This document shows positions 4,246-10,511 of a DNA stretch of 10,511 bases, in pieces. The stretch is taken from contig SKKV01000179.1 in the NCBI GenBank assembly GCA_007123575.1, positions 1-10,511 on the forward strand. Direction: 5' to 3'. The translations under genes were made by a program, and so were the position numbers. This DNA comes from Wenzhouxiangella sp. (GTDB lineage: Bacteria; Pseudomonadota; Gammaproteobacteria; Xanthomonadales; Wenzhouxiangellaceae). The notes below the pieces were generated by a model, which was not told the origin of the DNA, made no database searches, and worked only from the letters and a program-made list of their open reading frames with translations. The stretch's first letter is position 1; each line of letters starts with the position of its first letter.

Positions 4246-4998
4246 TCACATATTCAACATCCTGCCCCCGTCCACCGCCAGGATCTGCCCGGTGACATAC
4301 GGGGCATCCAGGGCAAAAAACGTGACCGCACCGGCAATGTCCTCCGGACGGCCCTGATGACCCAGGGGAATGCGATCGAGAATGGCCGCAGCCGCTTCGG
4401 GGGAGTCTTCGTTTTCCGGCCACAGAATGGCGCCAGGTGCTACCCCGTTAACCCGCACTTCGGGCGCGAGCTCCTTGGCCAGAGCGCGGGTCTGCATGAC
4501 CAGGCCGGCCTTGGCCTGGCAATACACGGCGTGGCGCTGCATCGGCACCAGGGCGTGAATATCGACCAGGTTGACGATCGCGCCACCGCGCCGGGCCAAA
4601 TGGGGGGCGCAGGCCTGGGACAGGAAAAACGGGGCGCGCATATTGCTGGCCATCAGCTCATCCCAGTGCGCGGGCGTAGCCTCGCCAACCGGGGTTGGGT
4701 AGAACGCCGATGCATTGTTGACCAGCACATCGATACGGCCAAACGCGTCCAGGGCGGCGGACTTGATCTGCTCGGCAGCTTTGTCCTCGCCCAGGTCGGC
4801 CTGGACCAAGACAACCGACTCGGCACGGACCGCCACCAGCTCATCGCGCAAGGCAAGCGCGGCGGTTTCCGAACCGCGGTAGTGCAGGCAGATATCCAGC
4901 CCGCGCTGGTGCAGGCTGCGAACAATGCCTGCACCGATGCGACGTGCACCGCCCGTTACAATCGCGACACGGTTGCCGCTGCCACTAGCTGATGTCAT
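4246..4998 (-). CDS. Pteridine reductase, short-chain dehydrogenase of FolM/PTR1 type
   Basis: A 250-residue SDR protein. The nucleotide-binding motif is TGGARRIG (15-22), that is TGX3RXG with Arg in place of the usual Gly, which marks pteridine reductases and favours NADPH. NNASAFYPTPVGE (94-106) is a PTR1/FolM signature. The catalytic Asp146 (NLVDIHA), Tyr159 and Lys163 (YCQAK) are all present. RVNGVAPGAILWPE and VTGQILAVDGGR complete the fold. Such enzymes reduce dihydrobiopterin, dihydromonapterin or dihydrofolate; which substrate is used here cannot be told from sequence. Proximity to folB and folK supports a pterin role. A good Shine-Dalgarno (AAGGA, 5010-5006) lies seven bases before the ATG. 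The start codon overlaps that of the divergent methyltransferase. Calling it folM is reasonable but not certain, so no symbol is given. Confidence 0.9.
   Translation of the reverse strand: MTSASGSGNRVAIVTGGARRIGAGIVRSLHQRGLDICLHYRGSETAALALRDELVAVRAESVVLVQADLGEDKAAEQIKSAALDAFGRIDVLVNNASAFYPTPVGEATPAHWDELMASNMRAPFFLSQACAPHLARRGGAIVNLVDIHALVPMQRHAVYCQAKAGLVMQTRALAKELAPEVRVNGVAPGAILWPENEDSPEAAAAILDRIPLGHQGRPEDIAGAVTFFALDAPYVTGQILAVDGGRMLNM
4992..4998. other. Seven-base head-to-head overlap of two start codons
   Basis: The string atgtcat holds the ATG of the MidA-family gene (4992-4994, plus) and the ATG of the pteridine reductase (4998-4996, minus). Each gene's promoter and ribosome-binding region must therefore lie within the other's coding sequence. 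Only the reductase has a recognisable Shine-Dalgarno. Confidence 0.85.
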
Positions 4999-6167
4999 TC
5001 AATGATCCTTCACTGTCACTACCGAGACCGCCAGCGGACTTGCTGGCCTTGAGCGAGGCATTGTGCAACAGGATCGTCAACAGAATTGAAACAAACGGCC
5101 CGATGCGCTTCGGCGACTACATGGCCATGGCGCTGTATGAACCCGGCCTGGGCTACTACGTCAACGGCCTGCACAAGTTCGGCCAGACCGGCGATTTCGT
5201 CACTGCCCCCGAGCAAGGCCAGCTGTTTGCTCGCGCCCTGGCCCGGCAGTTCGATGCGCTGGCCGCGCAGATTGGTCCGGACTGGACGCTGCTGGAGCTG
5301 GGCGCAGGTTCCGGCGCACTGACCCGCGACCTCCTCAGCAACCTGGATCAACCGCCAGCCCGCTACCTGATTCTGGATACCAGCGCCGCCTTGCGCGAGA
5401 TTCAGGCCGAAACGCTGAGCGTCCTTCCTGATGAACTGCGTAGCCGCGTGCAGTGGATCGCCACACCGCCAACCGAAGCTTTCGAAGGCGTGACCCTGGC
5501 CAACGAGGTGATCGATGCCCTGCCGGTGAGCGTATTTGAGCGCGCCGACGGCACCCTGTTCGAACGCGCAGTCACCGTCCGCGAGAATCGGCTGGCATGG
5601 GCCCGGATCGAGCCCGCCACCCGCCTTGTCGAGGCCGTGGCCGCCCTCCAGAGCAGGCTGCCCGAAACGCTGCGCGAGCCATACGTCAGTGAAACCTGCC
5701 TGGAACTTGGCGGCTGGATCAAAACCGTGACCGAGCCGCTAAGCCGCGGCCTGGCGCTTTTCATCGACTACGGCTACCCCAGAGCCGAGTACTACCACCG
5801 GCAACGCAGCGGCGGCACCCTGGTCTGCCATTATCGCCACCGCGCCCACTTCGACCCCTTTGTCTGGCCCGGCCTGACCGATATCTCGGCCTTTGTTGAC
5901 TTCAGCCTGGCCGCCGAGGCCGGCGCGGAAGCCGGCCTGGAGCTGGCCGGCTTTACCAGCCAGGCAGGCTTCCTGCTGGCCCTGGGCGCGCATGAATTTG
6001 TCGATCAGGCCGATGATGAACGCGAGCGCATACGCCTGGCCGCTGAACTCAAGCGCCTGATTCTGCCGGCCGAAATGGGCGAGAAATTCAAGGTCCTCGG
6101 CCTGGCCAGGGGACTGAACGGCAATATCCCCGGATTTGACCTGGCCAGCCAGCACCATCGCCTTTGA
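4992..6167 (+). CDS. SAM-dependent methyltransferase, MidA/NDUFAF7 family
   Basis: A 391-residue protein of the MidA family (COG1565, Methyltransf_28), related to mitochondrial NDUFAF7, which methylates an arginine of a complex I subunit. Family motifs are FGDYMAMALYEPGLGYY (about 40-56), GDFVTAPE (67-74), the SAM-binding ELGAGSG (102-108) and ANEVIDALPV (about 168-177). Later FIDYGYPRAEYYHRQRSGGTLVCHYRH and DISAFVDFS are typical of the family. The bacterial substrate is not established; complex I methylation is inferred from NDUFAF7. The ATG at 4992 shares seven bases with the start of the pteridine reductase on the other strand. No Shine-Dalgarno is seen; a -10-like TACAAT lies at 4957-4962, inside the neighbour's coding sequence, without a clear -35. 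The next gene begins 121 bp downstream. Confidence 0.93.
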   Translation: MSFNDPSLSLPRPPADLLALSEALCNRIVNRIETNGPMRFGDYMAMALYEPGLGYYVNGLHKFGQTGDFVTAPEQGQLFARALARQFDALAAQIGPDWTLLELGAGSGALTRDLLSNLDQPPARYLILDTSAALREIQAETLSVLPDELRSRVQWIATPPTEAFEGVTLANEVIDALPVSVFERADGTLFERAVTVRENRLAWARIEPATRLVEAVAALQSRLPETLREPYVSETCLELGGWIKTVTEPLSRGLALFIDYGYPRAEYYHRQRSGGTLVCHYRHRAHFDPFVWPGLTDISAFVDFSLAAEAGAEAGLELAGFTSQAGFLLALGAHEFVDQADDERERIRLAAELKRLILPAEMGEKFKVLGLARGLNGNIPGFDLASQHHRL

Positions 6168-6273
6168 GCATGCCGAAGGCGCCCCCTTACCAACTCCCAC
6201 CCTCCGAATGAGTAGGCTGCGGGCTCTAATTCATCGGGATAACCTGCACCGTGAGATAAACTCTGAATTCAAC

Positions 6274-6278
6274 AGAGG
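6274..6278 (+). promoter_or_regulatory. Ribosome binding site deciding the GMC gene start
   Basis: agagg lies ten bases before the ATG at 6289. The open frame runs upstream to 6136, overlapping the methyltransferase gene, but those residues are not GMC-like. This site together with the MPRNYDYIIVGAGSAG start places the initiation codon at 6289. Confidence 0.65.
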
Positions 6279-6288
6279 TATACCGGTC

Positions 6289-7923
6289 ATGCCCCGGAAC
6301 TACGATTACATTATTGTCGGCGCCGGCTCGGCCGGCTGCACCCTGGCCAATCGCCTTAGCGCCGACCCATCCATCCGCGTGCTGCTGCTCGAAGCCGGCC
6401 CACGCGACTGGAATCCGTTCATCCACATGCCGGCCGGATTGGCAAAGCTGGTCAATTTCAAGTCGCTGAACTGGAACTACTACACCGAGCCTGAGCCGGC
6501 GCTGAACAACCGCCGCCTGTACTGGCCGCGCGGACGCGTGTTGGGGGGGTCCAGCTCGATCAACGCCATGTGCTACGCGCGCGGCCACCGCAGCGACTAC
6601 GACGACTGGGCCGCGCTGGGCAACCCGGGCTGGAGCTGGGAAGAGGTGCTGCCGTACTTCCGCCAGTCCGAGAATCAGGCGCGCGGCGAATCCGAGCTGC
6701 ACGGCGTTGGTGGCCCCCTCAGCGTCGAAGACCTGCACTACGTCAACCCCTTGAGCGATGTCTTCATCCAGGCTGCCGAACAAGCCGGTTTTGCCCGCAA
6801 CCGCGACTTCAACGGACCGACACAGCGCGGCTTTGGCCTGTACCAGGTCACCCAGCGCAACGGCCGGCGCTGCTCGAGTGCCGTTGGCTACTTGCGCCCG
6901 GCCAAATCGCGTCCCAACCTGACCGTGCTGACCGGCGCCCTGACCCTGGGTCTTGAGTTCAGAGGCAGCGATCGGGTCAACGGCGTCCGCTTTCGGCGCC
7001 GCGGCTTTACCCAGACCGCGATTGCCGAACGCGAAGTGCTGCTGGCCGCCGGCGCAATCAACTCCCCGCAGCTGCTGATGCTGTCCGGCATTGGCCCGGC
7101 GCCGATGCTGGAAACGGCCGGCGTCAGCGTCCGCCACGAGCTCAGCGAAGTCGGTCGCAACCTGCAGGATCACCTCGACATCTGCACCCTGACCCGGTGC
7201 TCGCAGCCGATCACCTACGACCAGCTCAGCGAAATACGGGTGGGGCTGCGCTACTTCCTGCACCACGAAGGCGAAGGCACCTCGAATATCGCCGAGGGCG
7301 GCGGCTTCCTGGTTTCCGGTCGAGGCCGTGCCGACCGGCCGGATGTCCAGATGCATTTCGTCCCGGCCCTGCTCGACGACCATGGCCGTAACCGCCTGCC
7401 CGGCGACGGCTACACCTTGCACGCCTGCCCGCTGCGGCCGGAAAGCCGCGGCTACCTCGCCCTGCGCTCCGACAACCCACGCCAACCCATCGCCATTCAT
7501 CCGAACTACTTAAGCGAGGCCGAAGACCTGGAAATGATGCTGGAGTGCGTGCGCCTGTCCCGCCAGGTGCTGATGCAGCCGGCTTTCAAACCCTTCCGCG
7601 GCCACGAGATCTACCCCGGCAATGACATTACCAGCCGCGATGGCCTGATCGAATTCATCCGCACCAAGGCCGAAACCATCTACCACCCGGTCGGCACCTG
7701 CCGCATGGGCTCCGATCCACACGCCGTGGTCGACCCCGAGCTGAAAGTGCGCGGCATCGAGGGTTTGCGCGTCATCGACGCTTCGATCATGCCCACCCTG
7801 GTCGGCGGCAACACCAACGCCCCCACCATCATGATCGCCGAAAAGGCGGCCGAGCTTATTCTCGGCCAGGCCAAGCTGATGACGTCCCGCGAAGCGCCGG
7901 CACGCTCAGCCCGAGCGGCCTGA
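6289..7923 (+). CDS. GMC-family FAD oxidoreductase, AlkJ/choline-dehydrogenase-like
   Basis: A 544-residue flavoprotein alcohol dehydrogenase. The N-terminal FAD-binding motif is IIVGAGSAG (GxGxxG at 11-16) with the ribose-binding Glu35 in LLLEAG. GMC signature 1 is GRVLGGSSSINAMCYARGH (about 84-102) and signature 2 is GAINSPQLLMLSGIG (about 255-269). The catalytic pair is His466 in YHPVGTCRMG and Asn510 in GGNTNAPTIMIAE. Many stretches match the alcohol dehydrogenase AlkJ of Pseudomonas (LEAGPRD, SLNW, WPRG, YQVTQ-NG, NLQDHLDI), so oxidation of an aliphatic alcohol with electrons passed to the quinone pool is a better guess than choline oxidation; the substrate is not proven. No signal peptide or membrane helix is evident. 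No betaine or alkane genes are adjacent. It converges on the isocitrate dehydrogenase gene, 61 bp away. Confidence 0.93.
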   Translation: MPRNYDYIIVGAGSAGCTLANRLSADPSIRVLLLEAGPRDWNPFIHMPAGLAKLVNFKSLNWNYYTEPEPALNNRRLYWPRGRVLGGSSSINAMCYARGHRSDYDDWAALGNPGWSWEEVLPYFRQSENQARGESELHGVGGPLSVEDLHYVNPLSDVFIQAAEQAGFARNRDFNGPTQRGFGLYQVTQRNGRRCSSAVGYLRPAKSRPNLTVLTGALTLGLEFRGSDRVNGVRFRRRGFTQTAIAEREVLLAAGAINSPQLLMLSGIGPAPMLETAGVSVRHELSEVGRNLQDHLDICTLTRCSQPITYDQLSEIRVGLRYFLHHEGEGTSNIAEGGGFLVSGRGRADRPDVQMHFVPALLDDHGRNRLPGDGYTLHACPLRPESRGYLALRSDNPRQPIAIHPNYLSEAEDLEMMLECVRLSRQVLMQPAFKPFRGHEIYPGNDITSRDGLIEFIRTKAETIYHPVGTCRMGSDPHAVVDPELKVRGIEGLRVIDASIMPTLVGGNTNAPTIMIAEKAAELILGQAKLMTSREAPARSARAA

Positions 7924-7935
7924 TACTCTCAGCCC

Positions 7936-7983
7936 GGCCCAGCGGGCCAGGATTGATCGACATCGCCCTCAGCCGAACGGCTG
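7936..7983. terminator. Two short hairpins between converging genes
   Basis: ggccc/gggcc with loop agc (7936-7948) and cagccg/cggctg with loop aa (7970-7983) occupy the 61-bp gap between the stops of the GMC oxidoreductase and the isocitrate dehydrogenase. Neither is followed by a T-run on either strand, so they are at best weak 3' ends for both transcripts. Confidence 0.35.
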
Positions 7984-7984
7984 G

Positions 7985-9493
7985 CTATTCGCCCTGGCCC
8001 TGCGAAAAACCCGGCTTGCCATCAAAGCTGTAGAGGTTTTCGGTCTTGATCACGTCCAGCCCGTCGGCCTCGAAGCGTGCCAGCAGATCGATGATCACCC
8101 GGTGCGCAACCGGCTGATCATGGATTGAGCGAAAGCGGCAGCGCCAGTGGTCAGTGCACCGCGTTTCCGGCAACCCCTGTGGATAGACGCGCACACCGCG
8201 ATTGGTGATCAGGGTCAACGACAACTCGCTGCTCTCGGTCAGCGCTTCGACGCGCCGGCCCAGGCGGATGGGATCACGGCCGAACTTGTCGTAGTCGATG
8301 AACACATCGACACCGATCAGCTGCTTGTTCGGCTTGGGGCTGGACCGCGGCCAGTCGGTAGGCAGATCGGCCCAGGCCAGACCGGCGTCATCGATTTCAG
8401 CCAGCGCTGCCGGTTGCAGTCGCTCGATGATGGCCGTGGTGAAGTCACGCGTGCCCAGCAGATCCTGGCTGTGTCCTGGCCGAAAAATATCTGCCGTGTG
8501 CAGGCCGTCAGCCAGGGTTGCGCGCCAGGCGGCGTGGATGCGGCGGGCACTGGCGTGGTCGCCGAGATAGTGCAGCATCTGGACCGCGGCCAGCAACAGG
8601 CCGGACGGGTTGGCCACATCCATGCCGGCAATGTCCGGCGCCGAGCCGTGCACGGCCTCGAACATGGCAAAACCATCGCCGATATTGGCCGAGCCGCCGA
8701 GGCCAACCGAGCCGCTAATCTGGGCGGCCAGATCAGAAATGATGTCGCCGTAAAGATTCGGGCAGACGATGACGTCAAATTGCTCTGGCCGGTCAGCCAG
8801 CAGGGCCGTGCCGATATCGACGATCAGGTGCTTCGCATCGATCTCCGGATAGTCCCTGGCGATACGGTCGAAGCTGTCGTGGAACAGGCCATCGGTCAGC
8901 TTCATGATGTTGTCCTTGGTAAAGCAATGGACCCGGCGACGACCCTGGGCACGGGCAAGCTCGAAGGCATAGCGAATCACCCGCTGGCTGCCAGGGGCCG
9001 AGATCAATTTCAGGCACTGGGTTACCTCGGCGGTCTGGCGATGCTCGATGCCTGCGTAGGTGTCCTCTTCGTTCTCGCGCACGATCAGCACATCCATGTC
9101 CGGATGACGGGTCTGCACCCACGGGTGCCAGGCCCGGCAGGGTCGCACATTTGCAAACAGACCCAGCGCCTTGCGCAAGGTCACGTTGACGCTCTTGTAG
9201 CCGCCGCCCTGGGGCGTGGTAATCGGGCCCTTCAACAACACCCGGTGGCTGCGAATCGCCTGCCAGGCTTCGTCCGGGATACCGGAACTGGCGCCTTGGC
9301 GGTAGCTCTGTTCGCCAATGCTCACCGGTACAAGGCGCACCGTGGCAGACGCTGCATCCAGCACCCGGCAAACGGCCTCGCTGATCTCCGGGCCAATACC
9401 GTCACCGGTTGCCAGCGCCACCGGCCGCGCCTGGCGAACCGGCACCAGCGCATGCTGCAGGGCAAGATTGCGAGTATTCACAGCCATATCCAT
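7985..9493 (-). CDS. Isocitrate dehydrogenase, long Thermus-type form, NAD-type signature
   Basis: Oxidative decarboxylation of isocitrate to 2-oxoglutarate in the TCA cycle. The 502-residue protein has the decarboxylating dehydrogenase core at about 24-365 and an extra domain at about 390-502. Substrate-binding residues are Ser101, Asn103 and Arg107 (SVNVTLR), Arg117, Arg139, Tyr146 (RENEEDTYAG), Lys193 (FTKDN), Asp250 and Asp254 (YGDIISD). The C-terminal part (VDVFID, ITNRGVRVYP, DHWRCRF, ENLYSFDGKPGFSQGQGE) closely resembles that of the 496-residue Thermus thermophilus enzyme and excludes 3-isopropylmalate dehydrogenase. The cofactor site reads HGSAPDIAG, with Asp287 and Ile288 where NADP enzymes have Lys-Tyr, so NAD is predicted. 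AAGGAG (9505-9500) sits six bases before the ATG at 9493. It is divergent from a LysR-type regulator. Confidence 0.93.
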   Translation of the reverse strand: MDMAVNTRNLALQHALVPVRQARPVALATGDGIGPEISEAVCRVLDAASATVRLVPVSIGEQSYRQGASSGIPDEAWQAIRSHRVLLKGPITTPQGGGYKSVNVTLRKALGLFANVRPCRAWHPWVQTRHPDMDVLIVRENEEDTYAGIEHRQTAEVTQCLKLISAPGSQRVIRYAFELARAQGRRRVHCFTKDNIMKLTDGLFHDSFDRIARDYPEIDAKHLIVDIGTALLADRPEQFDVIVCPNLYGDIISDLAAQISGSVGLGGSANIGDGFAMFEAVHGSAPDIAGMDVANPSGLLLAAVQMLHYLGDHASARRIHAAWRATLADGLHTADIFRPGHSQDLLGTRDFTTAIIERLQPAALAEIDDAGLAWADLPTDWPRSSPKPNKQLIGVDVFIDYDKFGRDPIRLGRRVEALTESSELSLTLITNRGVRVYPQGLPETRCTDHWRCRFRSIHDQPVAHRVIIDLLARFEADGLDVIKTENLYSFDGKPGFSQGQGE

Positions 9494-9560
9494 GATTTTC
9501 TCCTTGAAGATGGTGGTCGACGTGGGTGGACCAGACCAAGATATCCCGCTGGAGAAGTAA

Positions 9561-9588
9561 ATAATAGTAAAATCGGATAGCTGTTAAA
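9561..9588 (-). promoter_or_regulatory. Predicted sigma-70 promoter of the isocitrate dehydrogenase gene
   Basis: On the minus strand TTTAAC (9588-9583), a 16-bp spacer and TATTAT (9566-9561) form a plausible -35/-10 pair. Transcription would start near 9554 and leave a leader of about 60 nt with a strong AAGGAG ribosome binding site. The A/T-rich patch stands out from its GC-rich surroundings. The -35 box falls within a palindrome. Confidence 0.5.
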
Positions 9589-9598
9589 TTAGATTAAC
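9583..9598. promoter_or_regulatory. Candidate LysR-type operator in the divergent promoter region
   Basis: gttaa-N6-ttaac is a perfect 5-bp inverted repeat that also satisfies the T-N11-A pattern of LysR boxes (T9584, A9596). It lies 20 bp before the regulator's ATG and overlaps the predicted -35 box of the divergent dehydrogenase gene. A second small inverted repeat, agat-N4-atct (9591-9602), overlaps it. The position is what a LysR regulator of the neighbour would use; binding is inference. Confidence 0.4.
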
Positions 9599-9618
9599 AT
9601 CTAAACAAATCCGCCGCC

Positions 9619-10511
9619 ATGCGCCTGACCCTGCACCAGCTCAATATCCTCAAGGTCGTGGCCGACACCGGTTCGATTTCCGGCGCGGCCCAGCAACTGC
9701 ATCTGACCGCGCCGACCATTTCCATCCAGCTCGGTCAGCTGGCTGAAACCCTGGGCACCCCGCTGCATGAAGTCATTGGCCGCCGCCTGCGCCTGACCGC
9801 TGCCGGCCAGGACACCCTGGAGGCCGCCCGCCGCATCGACGACGAACTGCGCCTGCTCGAGCAGCGCCTGGCGGCGCGACAGGGCGTGGAGCGTGGCCGC
9901 CTGAGCATCGCCGCCGTCTCCACCGCCGAATATCTGCTGCCGAATCTGCTCGGCCGGTTTCAGCAGGCCCATCCCGGCATCCAGGCCACCTTGACCATCG
10001 TGCCGCGCGAGCGCCTGCTCGACCGGCTGGCCGATGGCCTGGACGATGCCTACCTGATGACCCGCCCGCCGGGCGACAAGGAACTGATCAGCGAGGCTCT
10101 TGGCCGCAACCCGCTGGTGATGATTGCGCACCCCGACCACCCCTGGGTGGAACGTCCGGATCTGGCCCTGGAGGCGGTCAGCGGTGAACGTTTCCTGGTC
10201 CGCGAGCCCGGCTCCGGCACCCGGCAGTGGACCGCCGAATGGCTCGCTCGCTTTGGCGCCAAGCTCAGGCCCGCCCTGGAACTGGGCAGCAACGAAGCGA
10301 TCAAGCAGGCAGTCATGGGCGGCCACGGCCTGGCCGTGATTTCCCTGAAAGCGGTACTGCTGGAACTCGAATCCGGCCTGCTACGCCTGGTCAAACTGCC
10401 ACACTTCCCGGTCCCGGTACGCTGGCACCTGGTCAGACGGCGACAACGCCTGCTGACCCCGGCAACCGCCAGCTTCCGCCAACACCTGCTCGACTGGCTC
10501 CCCCAACTCGA
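9619..10511 (+). CDS. LysR-family transcriptional regulator (3' end outside the window)
   Basis: The frame is open from ATG 9619 to the window edge, 297 codons without a stop. The N-terminal winged helix-turn-helix is at about 5-62 (LHQLNILKVVADTGSISGAAQQLHLTAPTISIQLGQLAETLG, then GRRLRLTAAG), followed by a linker helix. A periplasmic-binding-protein-like effector domain starts at about 93 (GRLSIAAVSTAEYLLPNLLGRFQQAHPGI). EPGSGTRQW and QAVMGGHGLAVIS are usual effector-domain motifs. The sequence resembles the CbbR-like branch, but no Calvin-cycle genes are visible and the effector is unknown. Typical LysR proteins are about 300-310 residues, so only a few codons should be missing. No Shine-Dalgarno precedes the ATG. 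Divergent placement, with a palindrome between, suggests it regulates the isocitrate dehydrogenase gene, itself, or both. Confidence 0.92.
   Translation, partial: MRLTLHQLNILKVVADTGSISGAAQQLHLTAPTISIQLGQLAETLGTPLHEVIGRRLRLTAAGQDTLEAARRIDDELRLLEQRLAARQGVERGRLSIAAVSTAEYLLPNLLGRFQQAHPGIQATLTIVPRERLLDRLADGLDDAYLMTRPPGDKELISEALGRNPLVMIAHPDHPWVERPDLALEAVSGERFLVREPGSGTRQWTAEWLARFGAKLRPALELGSNEAIKQAVMGGHGLAVISLKAVLLELESGLLRLVKLPHFPVPVRWHLVRRRQRLLTPATASFRQHLLDWLPQL

Noticed and set aside
4099..4992. 297-codon plus-strand frame across the repeats and the pteridine reductase gene
   Set aside because: It begins inside REP and tandem repeats and continues antisense to a clear SDR gene; it is not a coherent protein.
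6136..6288. N-terminal extension of the GMC oxidoreductase into the methyltransferase gene
   Set aside because: Not GMC-like; ATG 6289 has an AGAGG upstream and yields the standard FAD-binding start.
6226..7500. 424-codon open frame antisense to the GMC oxidoreductase gene
   Set aside because: The opposite strand carries all GMC signatures; this frame gives low-complexity Ala/Gly/Val-rich sequence typical of antisense frames in GC-rich DNA.
7985..9493. Assignment as 3-isopropylmalate dehydrogenase (leuB), prompted by HGSAPDIAG
   Set aside because: The SVNVTLR substrate motif, RENEEDTYAG and the Thermus-type C-terminal domain with DHWRCRF and FDGKPGF point to isocitrate dehydrogenase; LeuB is about 350 residues and lacks that domain.
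8147..9580. 477-codon open frame antisense to the isocitrate dehydrogenase gene
   Set aside because: Its product has no recognisable motif and mirrors the GC-biased codon positions of a strongly conserved gene on the other strand, so it is a shadow frame.
9601..10326. 241-codon open frame antisense to the LysR gene
   Set aside because: The plus strand encodes a full helix-turn-helix and effector domain; the antisense product has no motif.

Overview
The window is about 10.5 kb of GC-rich chromosomal DNA, densely packed with single-copy housekeeping genes. The order dnaG–yqeY–rpsU, read leftward and divergent from tsaD, is the classic gammaproteobacterial macromolecular-synthesis locus. The folB–folK–pteridine reductase–MidA neighbourhood, the GTAG-type REP palindromes and the overall gene style suggest a Xanthomonadales or Wenzhouxiangella-like gammaproteobacterium. 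That placement is inference; the sequence alone does not fix the genus. I see no rRNA, tRNA, CRISPR array, transposase or phage gene.

Layout. 1-934 (minus strand): rpsU (ribosomal protein S21), yqeY (GatB/YqeY-domain protein) and the first 62 codons of dnaG (primase), which opens with TTG. 935-994 is a compact divergent promoter region. 995-1990 (plus) is tsaD, which makes the t6A tRNA modification. 1991-2277 is a repeat-bearing intergenic region ending in a pyrimidine-rich leader. 2278-3159 (plus) holds folB and folK, two successive steps of folate synthesis. 3160-3341 contains a long imperfect inverted repeat of about 95 bp. 3342-3899 (plus) is an isochorismatase-like cysteine hydrolase. 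3900-4245 is a gene-free mosaic of REP palindromes and short tandem repeats. 4246-4998 (minus) is a pteridine reductase of the FolM/PTR1 type, whose start codon overlaps, head to head, the start of a MidA-family methyltransferase (4992-6167, plus). 6289-7923 (plus) is an AlkJ/choline-dehydrogenase-like GMC flavoprotein. 7985-9493 (minus) is a long isocitrate dehydrogenase with a Thermus-type C-terminal domain and an NAD-type cofactor signature. It is divergent from a LysR-family regulator (9619 to the window end, plus, 3' truncated).

How the genes work together. Three of the five genes between 2278 and 6167 are pterin/folate genes: FolB makes 6-hydroxymethyl-dihydropterin, FolK activates it with pyrophosphate, and the pteridine reductase keeps pterins or folates reduced. 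The left third covers translation fidelity (TsaD, S21) and replication start (DnaG). The right third joins a TCA-cycle enzyme to a regulator, and a palindrome overlaps the predicted -35 box of the dehydrogenase gene.

No clearly new multi-gene system is visible. The points most worth a second look are the covarying REP palindromes, the NAD-type isocitrate dehydrogenase with its possible LysR operator, the start-on-start overlap of the pteridine reductase and MidA genes, and the long hairpin after folK.
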